Assembly (NCBI RefSeq): GCF_047948215.1
Contig: NC_134455.1
Span: 299,512,647 to 299,576,646 of the forward strand
Origin: Lycorma delicatula
Lineage: Eukaryota; Arthropoda; Insecta; Hemiptera; Fulgoridae
Reading direction: 5' to 3'
Length of the DNA: 64,000 nucleotides
The notes under the pieces were generated by a model, which was not told the origin of the DNA, did no database searches, and was given only the letters and a program-made list of their open reading frames with translations. Both the position numbers and the translations under genes were made by a program. Positions 51,301 through 62,813 of the stretch are shown here, one piece after another (the first letter of the stretch is position 1; every line of letters starts with the position of its first letter).

Positions 51301-54300
51301 GATATTTTATAAACAATGATATTAAATTTAGTAAATCATCTAATAAATATCTGAAGAAGTCGATAATAACATAACGATCAATATAAACAATGACAATCAT
51401 ATAGACAACGACATTATAGTTAGTAAACGAAGTTCTAGGTTATTTATTTATTTATTTTTTTTATTTATGATTTATATAGTAGTGAGATTAACGGGTTTTG
51501 AACTGTAATAAACATAAGAAATCTTGAGTTAAAATTTCTAATTATTGATTCAATCATTTTCGCGGTTATCGGGAAAAACGAAAAAGAGATTTTCTCTTTA
51601 TATAGTAGCAAGACAAATATTATTTAAAATATGCATAAAATCACTATATTGTAACTAAAAATAAATAATAAAATATAGAATGAAGTTCAAATGTAGACTA
51701 ATCTAAAAAAAAAATTATTATTTTTCGTTTCACAATCTTTTATTTTGTTAACAAGTTTTTCTATTAATTTTATTTCTACGTATGAAAGGGATGATATTTT
51801 TAATAAATAACATTAAATTAAATCGTTCAATGAGAATATATATTGTAGCACACTTACAGCTTTTAGTCTTGTATTGTGATAGAGGATATATTTAATTTTT
51901 TCCAGGCAAATATACAAGCATCAGTAAAAGTAGATTACATTGCTATATTAAAAATAAATATAAAATTTATGAAAAAAATCAGGGACAAAACAGTCATTTT
52001 TATAAGGGATAGTTAAATAATGGTCAAACCAGATAAAAATGAATTGTTATTAAAAAAAAAATACTTGTAATAAACCGATGGTGGTTAAATGAAATGGAAA
52101 ATTCCTGAAATTATAAATAATTTTGATTAATTATAACAAAGATTAAGATAACAATCTGTTGATAACAATCAACATAAATAAAAAAATTGATTAAGATAAC
52201 AATCTTCGGATGATATATGATATGAATGTACTAAGTAAGGCAATTCTAGAAATTGACAAGAGAATGATAAACAAGAAACAAAAAATTGAAAATCTAATTC
52301 TCTATTCAGATATGCCTCATTTTATAGAAGTATAACCTCCTGTAACAACATAAAACATAACATAAAATCAGATCAGCCAAAATAAAATATTTCAAAGAGG
52401 TAAAATAAAATTAAGAAAATAAAAGGAATTCTAATGAGAGAGTAGTTTCTATCACATAGTGATGTCGGAAAGAACCAATACAGATATTAAAATGTTTCTG
52501 AATCGATAAGGATTAAAACAAGAAGGTCTAGGGATTAGCTACGGAAGCGCTACTAGAGAAAAAGAAAAGTATGAATATAATACAATTTGAGTGGCTGAAC
52601 TTTATGACTAATTCTGTAATGAGAAGTAAAAGAACTTATATATGGTAAGCTGATGGATTCTGTATAGAATAAGGTATCAGAACTGATTATAACCTTGCTG
52701 GAGTAACGGTTAAGGAAAAGAAATATAAATATAAACTCATTGGATATTCCCTTTTCTTGAATCATATTTTATCAGATATTTGTCAAATCAATTTAAACAA
52801 GGAAAAAATGAAAACATAATTCATGAAAAATCTTTATAATTACTATGTTTTTATTCATTGTTATAAACTGTAATAAAAACCTCCAAATCTTAATTCTGAT
52901 TTATTTTATCAGTTCTTATAACTTATTAAATAAAAAATATTTTTATATATATTTTTTTTATCAATATCCTTGTAAGATAATTACTATTCAAAAAGATAAG
53001 CACCTACCACATTATATTTTCTACCGTTTCCTTATTTGATTATCTATGAGAAAAAAGATAAAAACAAAAAAAAACCGGGTCAATTGTATATTCTTTATTT
53101 TTTTAAAGAAAATATATGAATATTTTGAATGATTAATTAGTAATTTATCTTGTTGAACTATTTGGCTTGAGAATGGCTGCAATGAGAGCGTACGTGTATA
53201 AGAAAGAACCAGAGAGGAAGTTATATTCTATTGTCATACATCATCGCGTTTCGACCAACGTATTCAATTCTAATGATGACCTTATGTTAGGTCAAATGTC
53301 ATTTCCTCAATGTTACATTATCTCACGCATACCTCGACAGTTGAATTACGTACGCTTAATGTTTAAAAACAATAAATATTTCATATGTCGTGCCATCAGC
53401 TTTCTATCCTGCTTCTAATGATTTTATAAATGAAATAAGATTATTTTTATAGAGAGTTAATTCTCTTTATTCGTACGTTGCACGATTCCGGTAACTTTTA
53501 AACTTTTGAGAATAAAACAATTTGATCTGATTTTAAGTTAAAAAGCCAATTCATGCGCGTCCACATGTGTATGTATGATATTTAGAAATTTCAAAAATCT
53601 ACAGATAATATTAAATTATTACATCAAATCCATAAACTTAGAAGATTGGGAAATGATGTAATAAACAATAATATAAAAATTAATTATTAAATTACCATTG
53701 CTGAGTAAACCCAGTAAATAAATGTCAAATTGAGAAGTTCACATTGTTTTACCAAGAAAACATAAGCAATTAAAAAATAGTGTGACTATTTACCTATATT
53801 AGAAGTAGGAATACAATAAAAATAATATAAGTAGAAATATGTAAAAAAAATGATTCTGGGCAGAGATGTAGTTCCCTATATAAATAAGCATTATGGTGTG
53901 GTACAAACCACACGGCAGTTGCGGCAGGGATTAAACATGTGTCTACGAAATAAAGAAATATATAAGAGAATTTTTCATCTAGCTGGTAATAGAGTAACTG
54001 GTCGCTATTCCACAACTGTAGACTATCACCTTGTCTGTGTGAAAATAAGCTTTGTACAACTTTTTTTAGTAGGACTACTTTTCATATCTTTACGTACATG
54101 GGTTAAATTTTTTTTTTAACTTATATTTTTTGTTAGAATAAGTTAATTAAAATTGATTAAAATATCAGTGTAACTTGTAGTTCAAACTGATTGTTTAGAC
54201 TGAATTTAAAATCTAACCCATACGATTAATTCATATTTCATTTAGTTTATTCATACACAAATGAATTTTTAATTTTTACTAAGATGTATTTAATAAACAA

Positions 54301-54640
54301 AGATCTTTCGAAAACAATTTCAATTTGAAATAGAAAGTTGATGACTCTTTCTTTTGTTTCAACTGCATATTTGACACCTTGTTTGGTAGGTTGTTTTCAA
54401 CTGTAGCAAATACGGTTTAAATATTTATTCCCATTACTATGGTATACTTTAAATTTTAAATTTAATAATCGATAAAATCATCATTTACAAAATTAAAATA
54501 CAGTATTAATTTTGGTAAATTTGAGAAGGAAGTTTTTCGATTAAGAAACCGTTGTTCATAAATACAAATAGTTTTACTATAAAAATGATGTAATAAATAA
54601 TGAAATATAGAATTGCAATTAAAGTAATTAGGTAACAATG
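48371..54640. other. AT-rich non-coding interval
   Basis: More than 6 kb without a recognisable gene or repeat. Frames at 49960-50202, 53167-53418 and 53850-54119 are the most balanced in composition but carry no motif I know and no splice or start context. A hairpin (gtgtggt / accacac) lies near 53897-53914. Positions 52130-52210 repeat a short phrase around gattaagataacaatc. Confidence 0.5.
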
Positions 54641-54641
54641 G

Positions 54642-54735
54642 AGCCCACCGGGCGGGTCTAGTTGTTAACTCGTCATCGCAATCAACTGATTTCGAAGTCG
54701 AAAGTTCTAAGGTTCAAAAAATGAAAAAAAGAATA
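54642..54735 (+). mobile_element. SINE family A, head-only copy
   Basis: Starts gcccaccgggcgggtctagt like the other copies and runs to the B-box region (gttctaaggttcaaaaa), then passes into an A-rich stretch (aaaaaatgaaaaaaag). The body and conserved tail are missing. Several substitutions show it is old. Confidence 0.7.
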
Positions 54736-55304
54736 ATAAACTAGTGCTTAATTTCATTTCCTAGCTACTTCAGCAGAATTTAATGTATTTTCTAAAGAAA
54801 AAATAATTGCTTACTAGTACTTTTATAGAAGAATATATTTATTCTTAATTTAGTAGCACTGATAGGTCGTTTAATGAATATTTAACTCAGAATTAATATT
54901 CCAGCTGTTTTAATTAGATACTAGCACACAAAATTCATTTCTTTTTGACCGAATATAACCTTATTTTTTCTAATGACATTTTATGATTCATTTTGTTACT
55001 TATTCATAGTAACCGGTTTCAGAAAAAAATAGAATTTAAAATTAATCTAACAATATTTTGTTATTAAATTAATATTTTTTTTTTTACAGATGTTCCTTAC
55101 CGCCCAAACCTGAAGGACAAAAGGGCAGTGGTGTAACAGAATAGTCTAAGAGGATCCTTGTATATTATAATAATCAATTAAGAAACATAAGCAAAAATTA
55201 CAGTAAATTGACGACATGATGCACAACTAAATAAAAGTCTATATAAACAAATAGAAATAAAACAAACATCGTAATGAGTGTCTTAGTTAATTTCTCAATT
55301 ATAC

Positions 55305-55870
55305 AGAATGTGTATCACGAAGTTCTCCCGGGACTTTCATAACCCATTCTAATCGTGAAAGTAAAAGAAAATTTTCACATAATCAAGCGTCCTATAATAC
55401 TTCGTTTGCGAGTTACGGGTAGTGAAAGATTTTGCTCGGATTTCAACTACCCTGGTGAAATGAGGTACTGAAATTTTTAGGACGTTAATTAAGGAGCAGA
55501 ATTTGTGATTTCTTGTGATTTTGAATCTGCAAAAACGAATAGGATAGGTCGCAGAACCATATCTGAAGTAGTTTTTGAGAAATCTGGAGGGAAAACCAAT
55601 AAATTTGGATAAAAAACCCTATTTTATGTTTGATGTAAAATAACTTTGTTAAAAGTCTAAACACACATAAAACGTAAAAACAAAACTTGTAGAAAATCTA
55701 ATTTTGAACAAAATCATGTTAAACTAAGTTGAATAAAACAAAGAAAAGTTTGAAAAATTCGAATTTTATTTAGTAACAATACATTACATTGTACGTCAAA
55801 CAAAAAAAAAAAAAAAATGGGGTGTTTACAACCTGTTATTAGCACTAGTAACAGATTAATGAAATTAGTC
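55305..55870. repeat. Probable interspersed repeat, unclassified
   Basis: A 560-base block of distinctive, less AT-rich DNA (cgaagttctcccgggacttt; gcgagttacgggtagtgaaa; tctggagggaaaaccaataa; attgtacgtcaaacaaaaaa). Its texture is that of a dispersed insect repeat. No coding sequence or second copy is present in the window, so this rests on general resemblance. Confidence 0.35.
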
Positions 55871-55916
55871 GTATTTTAAGAAGGAATTTCTTATGCAGAA
55901 CTGAACTAGTTTACTC

Positions 55917-57100
55917 TTTTTTTTTTTCTGTGAGTTGGAAGAACCCCATTTACGGGCGAAGTTCCGGACTCGCTAACAGGTTCCGCAAGATTTTATTAAA
56001 AGTGCGTATGTGTGCCTACGCCCTACCGACCAAATCTCCTATATCACCAACTCCCCCTTCCTTAGGACGGATCCGCAATTAAGTACTGCACAGCCCCGAG
56101 AGATGTCTTTGAGCTCGGGGGATCCAGAGTCGCCGTGCATCATCACCATCTCCCATCCATGCAAGCGCGAACACACGACAGCTCCGCAAAGGGCTGTCCT
56201 TCACTCCCTAGCTCTCCGGTCCGTTTGTTCGCCTTATCACAGGACTTTACTACAGCTTACTTGGTCTTCCTGATCTGTGCGTTTCCAGTGATCCGAGTCT
56301 CGTCTTCTCAGCTCACCAATATGAGACTCCCCTCGCTTCATCACCTCCGACCACCCAGCAAGCTCACACGAACGACGATTACACGAAGGGCTGTGGCTTA
56401 TCCCCTCGTTCCCCAGTACTTCCGTTTAAATATCCTAACTATGTAAGTACCTGTCGTAGAGAAGTGACGCTCGCTCTGCAACATCTTACCGATCACATTT
56501 TCCACTCGGTGGATCTACCTTTCACTCACACGCCCTACGATCATCAGTCCACTTTACATAGTGAAATACCAATTGCTCGGAGATGTCCACCTCGCCCCAG
56601 TACGGGCACCCCTCGTCATCGGCCCTCCTCCTCCCGTACAGGTATGTTCTGAAAGTACCGTGGCATTGATTTATCAGGTCATAAATTGGGTGAGCCAATA
56701 GCTCAGCTCATCAAACCTCCTCCCAAACCACGGCTTAACTTGTTCAATCAATCGGTGGGTCCACCGGCCATTTGTTGACATGACCCACCTCAACTGCTAC
56801 GTATCTAACATCGTTTTGAAAGAGCCTGTTCGTCCCTCCCCGTTATACACCCTTGTTCTGTGGCCCACCAGTTGCTGCAGAGGAACTACACCAATGATTA
56901 CCAACACAGCATCGGTCGAGACGAAGTTGTAAGTCGCCACCACCCGCACAGAAGTTCGTTTTTGCACACCTTCAAGTAAGTGGCGCTTACGCTCAACCTC
57001 CATGCCCCTGCCGAATACCGTGCTCCGTAAAGCAACACGGAGGCCACTACATGGACGAAAAGCCGCCGCTTAGAAGTACGAGGTTGAGCCACCCTCCCTA
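55917..57100 (-). pseudogene. R1-clade LINE, 5'-truncated copy with 3' UTR and poly(A)
   Basis: Read on the minus strand it opens near 57092 with SKRRLFVHVVASVLLYGA, followed in a shifted frame by LLEGVQKRTSVRVVATY and VSTDAVLVIIGVVPLQQL (56797-57003). These are the thumb and connection region of R1-clade polymerases. Downstream (56700-56780) lies DELSYWLTQFMT, and then YLYGRRRADDEGCPYWGEVD (56580-56655), a remnant of the C-terminal zinc-finger region, followed by FHYVKWTDDRR. The coding part fades near 56470. The rest (55930-56470) is 3' UTR shared with 13206-13732, and a T-run at 55917-55927 is the poly(A) on the other strand. No target-site duplication could be recognised. Frameshifted, so inactive. 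It is a dispersed copy, not in 28S rDNA. Confidence 0.85.
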
Positions 57101-57330
57101 GTAATTTAAACTATTAATTAGTTTTATTATTACGCTTTTATTGCGCGACTGCCCAAAAAGGAGTGTAATTTATTTAGGGTGTATGTAAGTATGTATATTC
57201 CACCGTAGCAGTTCAACGGCTGAACCGATTTAGATGGATGACCTTGCGCTGGAATTCTTACTTTATTGGGAGAGTCCATACTCTATACATATAGATATAT
57301 ATATATAGATAGACAGATATATAGATTTAA
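57101..57330 (+). repeat. Repeat-type tail adjoining the R1 copy
   Basis: Contains caacggctgaaccgatttag and a run of ta/ga simple repeat (57290-57325). The phrase is typical of dispersed insect repeats and comparable to those at 12.4, 19.2 and 45.3 kb. No coding sequence. Confidence 0.35.
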
Positions 57331-60300
57331 AAAAAGTTATACATCAACAAATCTGTGAATACCCGCACGTTCATTGTTTGTCCTATATTAAAGAGCAATT
57401 TTTTTTTTTTTGGCAGTCATGTTTTTATTTTTTAATGTCAAACGCTTGTTTACTCATAACGCTTTAATGGAATATTTATATTAGCCTTTTGATAGTAATG
57501 CTACTACTGTTCAGTGTTAAGTCGCTGATGTTATTGCTAGAGTTGTTACTTGAATAGGATTCGATATGAAGTTGGAAAGTAACTTAAACCTCCTATATTC
57601 TTTTAGGTTTTTATTGTTCAAGTTGGTAACATCATGGTGACAAATGTGTCGAATATTTGGTGTTTCTTAATTTTGGTAGATTAATGATTTTATTCTATTA
57701 ATCGATTAATACAGCCAACTAGAAAGAAAAGGGCTTACACCGAAATCAAAAATTCGAATACAAGTGTAGGCTTCTGTTTGAAAATTCCATGTAGAAGTGA
57801 ATCAAAAATAATAAATGTTTAATTTTTAATCAGATCATTAAAGTTGAAAAATTAATTTCCTTAACTGTATTATGAGCTGTCATATAATAAAAACCTTGCA
57901 TAAATTTTCTCTATGACAGAGTAAAAGATTAAATTCACATTCTCAGTTGATTTACCAGTGTAGTGATATATGGAGCCATACTCGAAATTGGATTGTAAAT
58001 TAACTCTCTTTTCTAAATTTGAATCTACGTATTTTCCATTATATATTTGGATATTATACTTAAAACTTTAACAAATACGCTAAATTTTATTTCATCACAT
58101 CAAACATTTTATAGGATTGACTAAACGAAGAAGAATTCTAGTTTTATAATCGTTTTTTAAATCTTAAAATCGTAGGCGCGTCAGTTTTTACAAGAAAAGG
58201 TCTGCATCTGATGAACTGCTAGAAAATATAAATATATTTATATTAGATGTAACACTCTTTATTGACTTAATTTTGAAAATTATGTTTTAAAACGCACCCT
58301 TTTATAAGATAAACAAAGTGAAAAAGATTTGGAGTAAAGTTTGATAAATATTTATTTATTTATTGAAAAGCTGTGTTTATAAATTAATTTCTGAAATGTA
58401 GGTATCAACGTGATATTTCTAATCCTTGCTACACGGGAAAATAAACAAGTTTTTTTTAAAATTAAAATGTTTCACAGTTTATAGATTCATTATAGACAAT
58501 AAGAAATAACATGGTTTTATTAAAAATGGTAAAATCATTAAAAAATTTATACCAGAAAATTTAAAGACTGAATAACACTGAGATAACTCGTTTTAGAGCC
58601 ATTATTTTTTCCAATAAATTTGTAAATAGTTTAAGAAAACTATTGTTAGGTTTCTTACGCCTCAACCAGTTATTTACTAAATTTTTTTTTTTTACCAATT
58701 TTTACTAAATCAATGTCAACGTCACAGATATATTTATCAAGTAACGTTTTTCTACAAAGGTATCGGGTGTTCACCTTCCTATAACCTGTAAAATGTATTT
58801 TAGCAGATTGCTTAAAAATATAAGATCAGAGAAAGTATGTCGTTAAAAATTTTATTCCAATAATCACAAAATTGAGTGAAGAAGGAAAAAATCACAAAAA
58901 TTTTACGAAAAGTTAACTGCTGGTTGAATTTGTAGAAGTAAACTTTTGAATTATACATTTTAATACATAAATTTATTCCTTGCATGGAAACAATTTGGAT
59001 AATTTGAAGCTATAAAACTGAACAGAAGAATTACTAAATTTTAGTAACCAGCTCAGTTAAAATCATGAACTGTGGAACAAAATTGGAAAACTAATAATCA
59101 TTCTTATATTATTTTATTTATTTATTTTATAATCGAATATGATATATAATTACGTAATCCTGTTAGCATTACAGAGCTTACTCTTACTGTATATCAAACA
59201 TAGTATCTGTAATAATAATTGCTTCTGACATGAAGTAGTAGTTATAGTAGAAGTAGTTGTATCACAGTCCAGATTTTACGCACGCCTGCTCTCATGGATA
59301 AGCGGCAAGGTTGCAAAACCGCATATAAACAGAAACATACGAGTACATATTAGCATCCTCTTACTTACCTTGCGAATATTGTTTGTATAATAGTAGACAT
59401 CTGTTACATGTTTTCTTGCTTAATTAATGAAGAATGCATTGTAGTTTTATTATTTTAATTATAACGTGGGAAAAAGATGAAAAAATCTTTAAACGGTCAG
59501 ATACTCGATCCTTTTCTATGTAAAATAAAAAAAACAATAATCATAATTAAAGTACTAAAATATTAAAAATCCAGGAGAAAGAATGTAACAATTTAAAACA
59601 TCCTTTGATGGGTCGATTTACTTAGAGAATATTTTATTAACATCAATTAAAATAGCCTGCGTTTTGGTTTCACATAGAGATGAGATTTTAGATAATATTT
59701 GAAAGAGGATTTAAAATATATATAAGATGATTTAACATATATAATAAGATCAAAAAATTATTTTTTATTTTTTTTGTTATAATTGATTTTTATATACATA
59801 CTTATAAAAACAACTAGAACTTATATAACAATTTTTTGTTGAATTTATATGATACTTTTACGTGGTGTGAGTATGTCAGGTATTTATTTTGGCCGAAATT
59901 CATTTTTATTTTGTTTTTTTTATTTTTTTTAATAGTTGAATTGATTGATTAACTCGTATAATACTTTGGAAATGTCTAAATATAGATATCTAAAATAGAT
60001 ATCTTGTTCGCATTTTTTGTTTCTAAACTAAGTGTCCCTACTTCTTAGCTACTCTCGATGATTTAATTTTTGTTATTTCTGGATCACTAAACTAAGATAT
60101 GTGTTTAATTGGATTGCAGTACAAATTTTGACATAAAAGCAATTTAGAAGAGGCAATAACGATTTACAACTAATATTTATCGTAATTCTAATTTCTGCTG
60201 TCCATCTGAGCTTCAATTTCTGGAAATATTTTATAAATGTATCATGAAACTAGTTTCAATAATATATTATTAGGACCATGTATATTTATTTTTAAGTGCA

Positions 60301-61020
60301 TTAATTTTGACAGGCTTTTTTATGATTTTATAGTATATTATTGTCACTGTAAGATATCATACCCAAGATTATAGATAAATTTTCAAGTTAAAAAAAGTAA
60401 AACACCGGTATGGTAGTATAGATTCTTTTATTGACTTATTAGGCAGTCATTTCGCTATAAAAAATTTACATAAAATGACAAAAATCCCGAATTACCTGTT
60501 TATTGATACCCATAGCTACTGTTACCCAGGATAGAAACTTTTCTTCTAACTTTAAATTCAATAGTAAAAGGATACACAAGTCGTCATAAGATGAAATTAT
60601 GTAATTTATGAATATAGAGTAAAGACTGCGATAACTTTGAAGGTAGTAATTCTCAGTCTTTGGGAAAATTTTCATCATCTTTATGTTTGTTCTTAGAATA
60701 ATATTACTTTTTCCGTTCGAAATATTAGTTTATATTAATATTACTTATAATTGATAAACACTTGATTCATTCTCATAAAACCTTTATCAATACTCTTTCT
60801 AATTATTGCCTTTAAATATATCATGTAAAATCATCATAAATGTTTTCCTAATATTAGTGAAAAATAATTTTTAAATTACAAAAATTGAAGCCAATACATT
60901 TGAAACATTTAAAAGAATTCTTTCACAGTTCACGACTGCTAAAATAATTAATAAATTTATATTGATGTTTTATTTAAAATTAATTTTAAGATAAATTATA
61001 ATTTTTACACAGAAAGAAAG
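57331..61020. other. AT-rich non-coding interval
   Basis: No gene or repeat recognised. A doubled agatatct phrase lies at 59985-60005. The 60466-60678 minus frame has no motif. Confidence 0.5.
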
Positions 61021-61029
61021 AACTTAGCA

Positions 61030-61465
61030 TCCTTTTTTGTGTTAAATGACTGTTATTATTGACTGGTTATGATGCAGCTCTCCAAGATTTCCTATCTAGT
61101 GCCAGTCGTTTCATTACGGTATAACTCCTATATGCTACATCCTTAACAATTTCTTATACATATTCCCAACGTTGCCTGACTGCACAATTTTTCCCATCTA
61201 CCTGTTCCTCCAATACCAATTCCAGGATGCCTTTATGTAACCTATAAGTATGTCTTTCTTTTACCTATACTTTTTCCAAATGCTTCTTTCTTCATCAATT
61301 TGGCGCAGTACCTCTTCATTTGACACTTTATCCACCCACCTGATTTTTAATATTACCCTATAGTACCATATTTCAAAAGCTTCTAATCTTTTCTTCTCGG
61401 GTACTCCGATCGTCCAAGTTTCACTCCCATATAAAGCTACACTCAAAACATATACTTTCAAAAAT
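61030..61465 (-). pseudogene. LINE reverse transcriptase C-terminal fragment (RTE-like or related)
   Basis: The minus-strand frame at 61261-61461 reads VYVLSVALYGSETWTIGVPE, KKRLEAFEIWYYRVILKIRW and then DKVSNEEVLRQI. This is the conserved segment after the polymerase core in many insect APE-type LINEs. Continuing past a frame change, 61050-61200 has a GNVGNMYKKLLRM and W..IGNL-like remnant ending in NQSI, the usual end of such proteins. Only the last 150 or so residues are present, so this is a 5'-truncated insertion. It is not the same family as the RTE-like relics at 1 and 45.7 kb, whose equivalent reads LTYGSEV..IQTAEMRFLRA. Confidence 0.8.
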
Positions 61466-61884
61466 GTTTAAATTAATTTAGTGATGTATGGAAATTATAT
61501 GTCTGACTGATAGCTCGTTTCGCCTGTACTATTTAGCATTTTATATTGCTCCTGCTTCGTCCATCATTAGTAATTCTACTTCTAAAATAACCAAATTTTC
61601 TACCTCCATAATGTTTCTCTTCCTATTTTTATATTCAGTGGTCCATCTACATTATTTTTACTTTGCATGAGATATTATAATACTAGACCGTTATCATCAT
61701 TATAATAAATAGACCTACTTAAACATCAAATATATTAAGGATTTTTCCCTTAACTGCTAGCTAACATCCCTTAAGTCTAAGTTATATACCTTAATTTGTA
61801 GTTGCCGTTAACGACTCTCAACACCGAATGGAGTACTATTTTGATTTGGTTAAAATGGACCAATTTAATAAGTAACTACAATCT

Positions 61885-62290
61885 TTCTATTATATAAAGA
61901 GGAAACGTTTGTTTGTACGTTAACAAAAATCTGAAAAATCGCTATACTAATCGCTACCAAATTGTAACAGTAGCTTTATGATAAAATACGAAGTGTCGTA
62001 GCCTATATTAAGATGAAAAATTATTTATTAAAACGTGTAAATAATAAATAATCCGTTACGGTACTGCATTTCTCATTCGAGCCTCTAGGTGGCGTGCCGT
62101 TTAATTCTCATGCTCCTTTCTCATGGCGAGCTTCTCCCAAGATATTTTTCAATATAAATATTTTCAAAAGAGGTCTTATTGAAATTGATGACAGGATTCT
62201 AAGTCTTAGTGAGAAGTATTTATATGAATTCGGTTTACCAACACCAATTCAAGATGAACAAGATAATGAAAACTCCTACGAACTATACTA
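61885..62290 (+). pseudogene. Helitron-like helicase fragment
   Basis: An open frame at 62094-62291 ends with RGLIEIDDRILSLSEKYLYE, FGLPTPIQDEQDN and a stop. The pattern L-x-E-I-D..L........FGLP.P is like the segment of insect Helitron Rep/helicase proteins that precedes the Pif1-type helicase. Upstream (61885-61960) the sequence tatataaagaggaaacgttt followed by gtttgtacg resembles the 5' flank of Helitron-type repeats. The Rep and Walker motifs are not present, so it is a scrap. Assignment is from motif memory only. Confidence 0.4.
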
Positions 62291-62374
62291 ATATAGACTA
62301 ATATTTATAAATAAATTATAAAATACATAAAATATATTATATTTATAATTATAAAATAAATTTCAAGAAGGTGA

Positions 62375-62650
62375 CCCACCGGGTTGGTCTAGTGGTAAAC
62401 GCGTCTTCCCAAATCAGCTGATTTGGAAGTCGTGAGTTCCAGTGTTCAAGTCCTAGTAAAGGCAGTTACTTTTATACGGATTCGAATACTAGATCGTGGA
62501 TACCGGTTCTTTGGTGGTTGGGTTTCAATTAAATACACGTTTCAGGAATGGTCAAACTGAGACTGTACAAGACTACACTTCATTTACACATCATCCTCTG
62601 AAGTAATACCTGAACGGTAATTCCCGGAGGAAGAGGGAAAAGAAAAAGAT
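62375..62650 (+). mobile_element. tRNA-derived SINE, family A, full copy
   Basis: Head cccaccgggttggtctagtg gives a good A box (tggtctagtgg). A B-box-like gtgttcaagtcc is at about 62443-62454. The body has gagactgtacaagactacac, and the tail is catcctctgaagtaatacct, gaacggtaattcccggagg, then an A-rich end. Flanked by a decayed duplication: caagaag at 62364-62370 and 62653-62659. About 270 bases, closely similar to the copy at 15.2 kb. Confidence 0.9.
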
Positions 62651-62745
62651 ACCAAGAAGATAATTCGATCGTGCATCTAACGTAACAAAAAATTTATATT
62701 ATTCAAATTAAACTAAATAAAATATTAATTAATAATATAACTATT

Positions 62746-62749
<4 letters not shown>

Positions 62750-62811
<62 letters not shown>
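62750..62811. repeat. (AT)n microsatellite, about 62 bases
   Basis: The longest uninterrupted AT dinucleotide run in the window. Confidence 0.98.

Positions 62812-62813
<2 letters not shown>

Noticed and set aside
53167..54119. Open frames at 53167-53418 and 53850-54119 as small genes or exons
   Set aside because: Balanced composition but no recognised motif, splice signals or partner exons; lengths are expected by chance in a 64-kb window.
13401..56273. Two similar small proteins at 13401-13631 (minus) and 56010-56273 (plus), sharing a common C-terminal QLTWSS and internal matches
   Set aside because: They are antisense translations of the shared R1-clade 3' UTR, whose poly(A) tails show the sense strand is the other one. 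The similarity is at DNA level.
55917..57100. A 5'-inverted (twin-primed) LINE, because the 55.9-56.5 kb part first looked opposite in direction to the RT part
   Set aside because: Poly(A) position and the second copy at 13.2 kb show both parts are one minus-strand element in normal order.
59275..59335. tRNA-like segment (ggataagcggcaaggttgcaaaaccg) resembling an anticodon arm
   Set aside because: No acceptor stem, T arm or B box can be placed around it.
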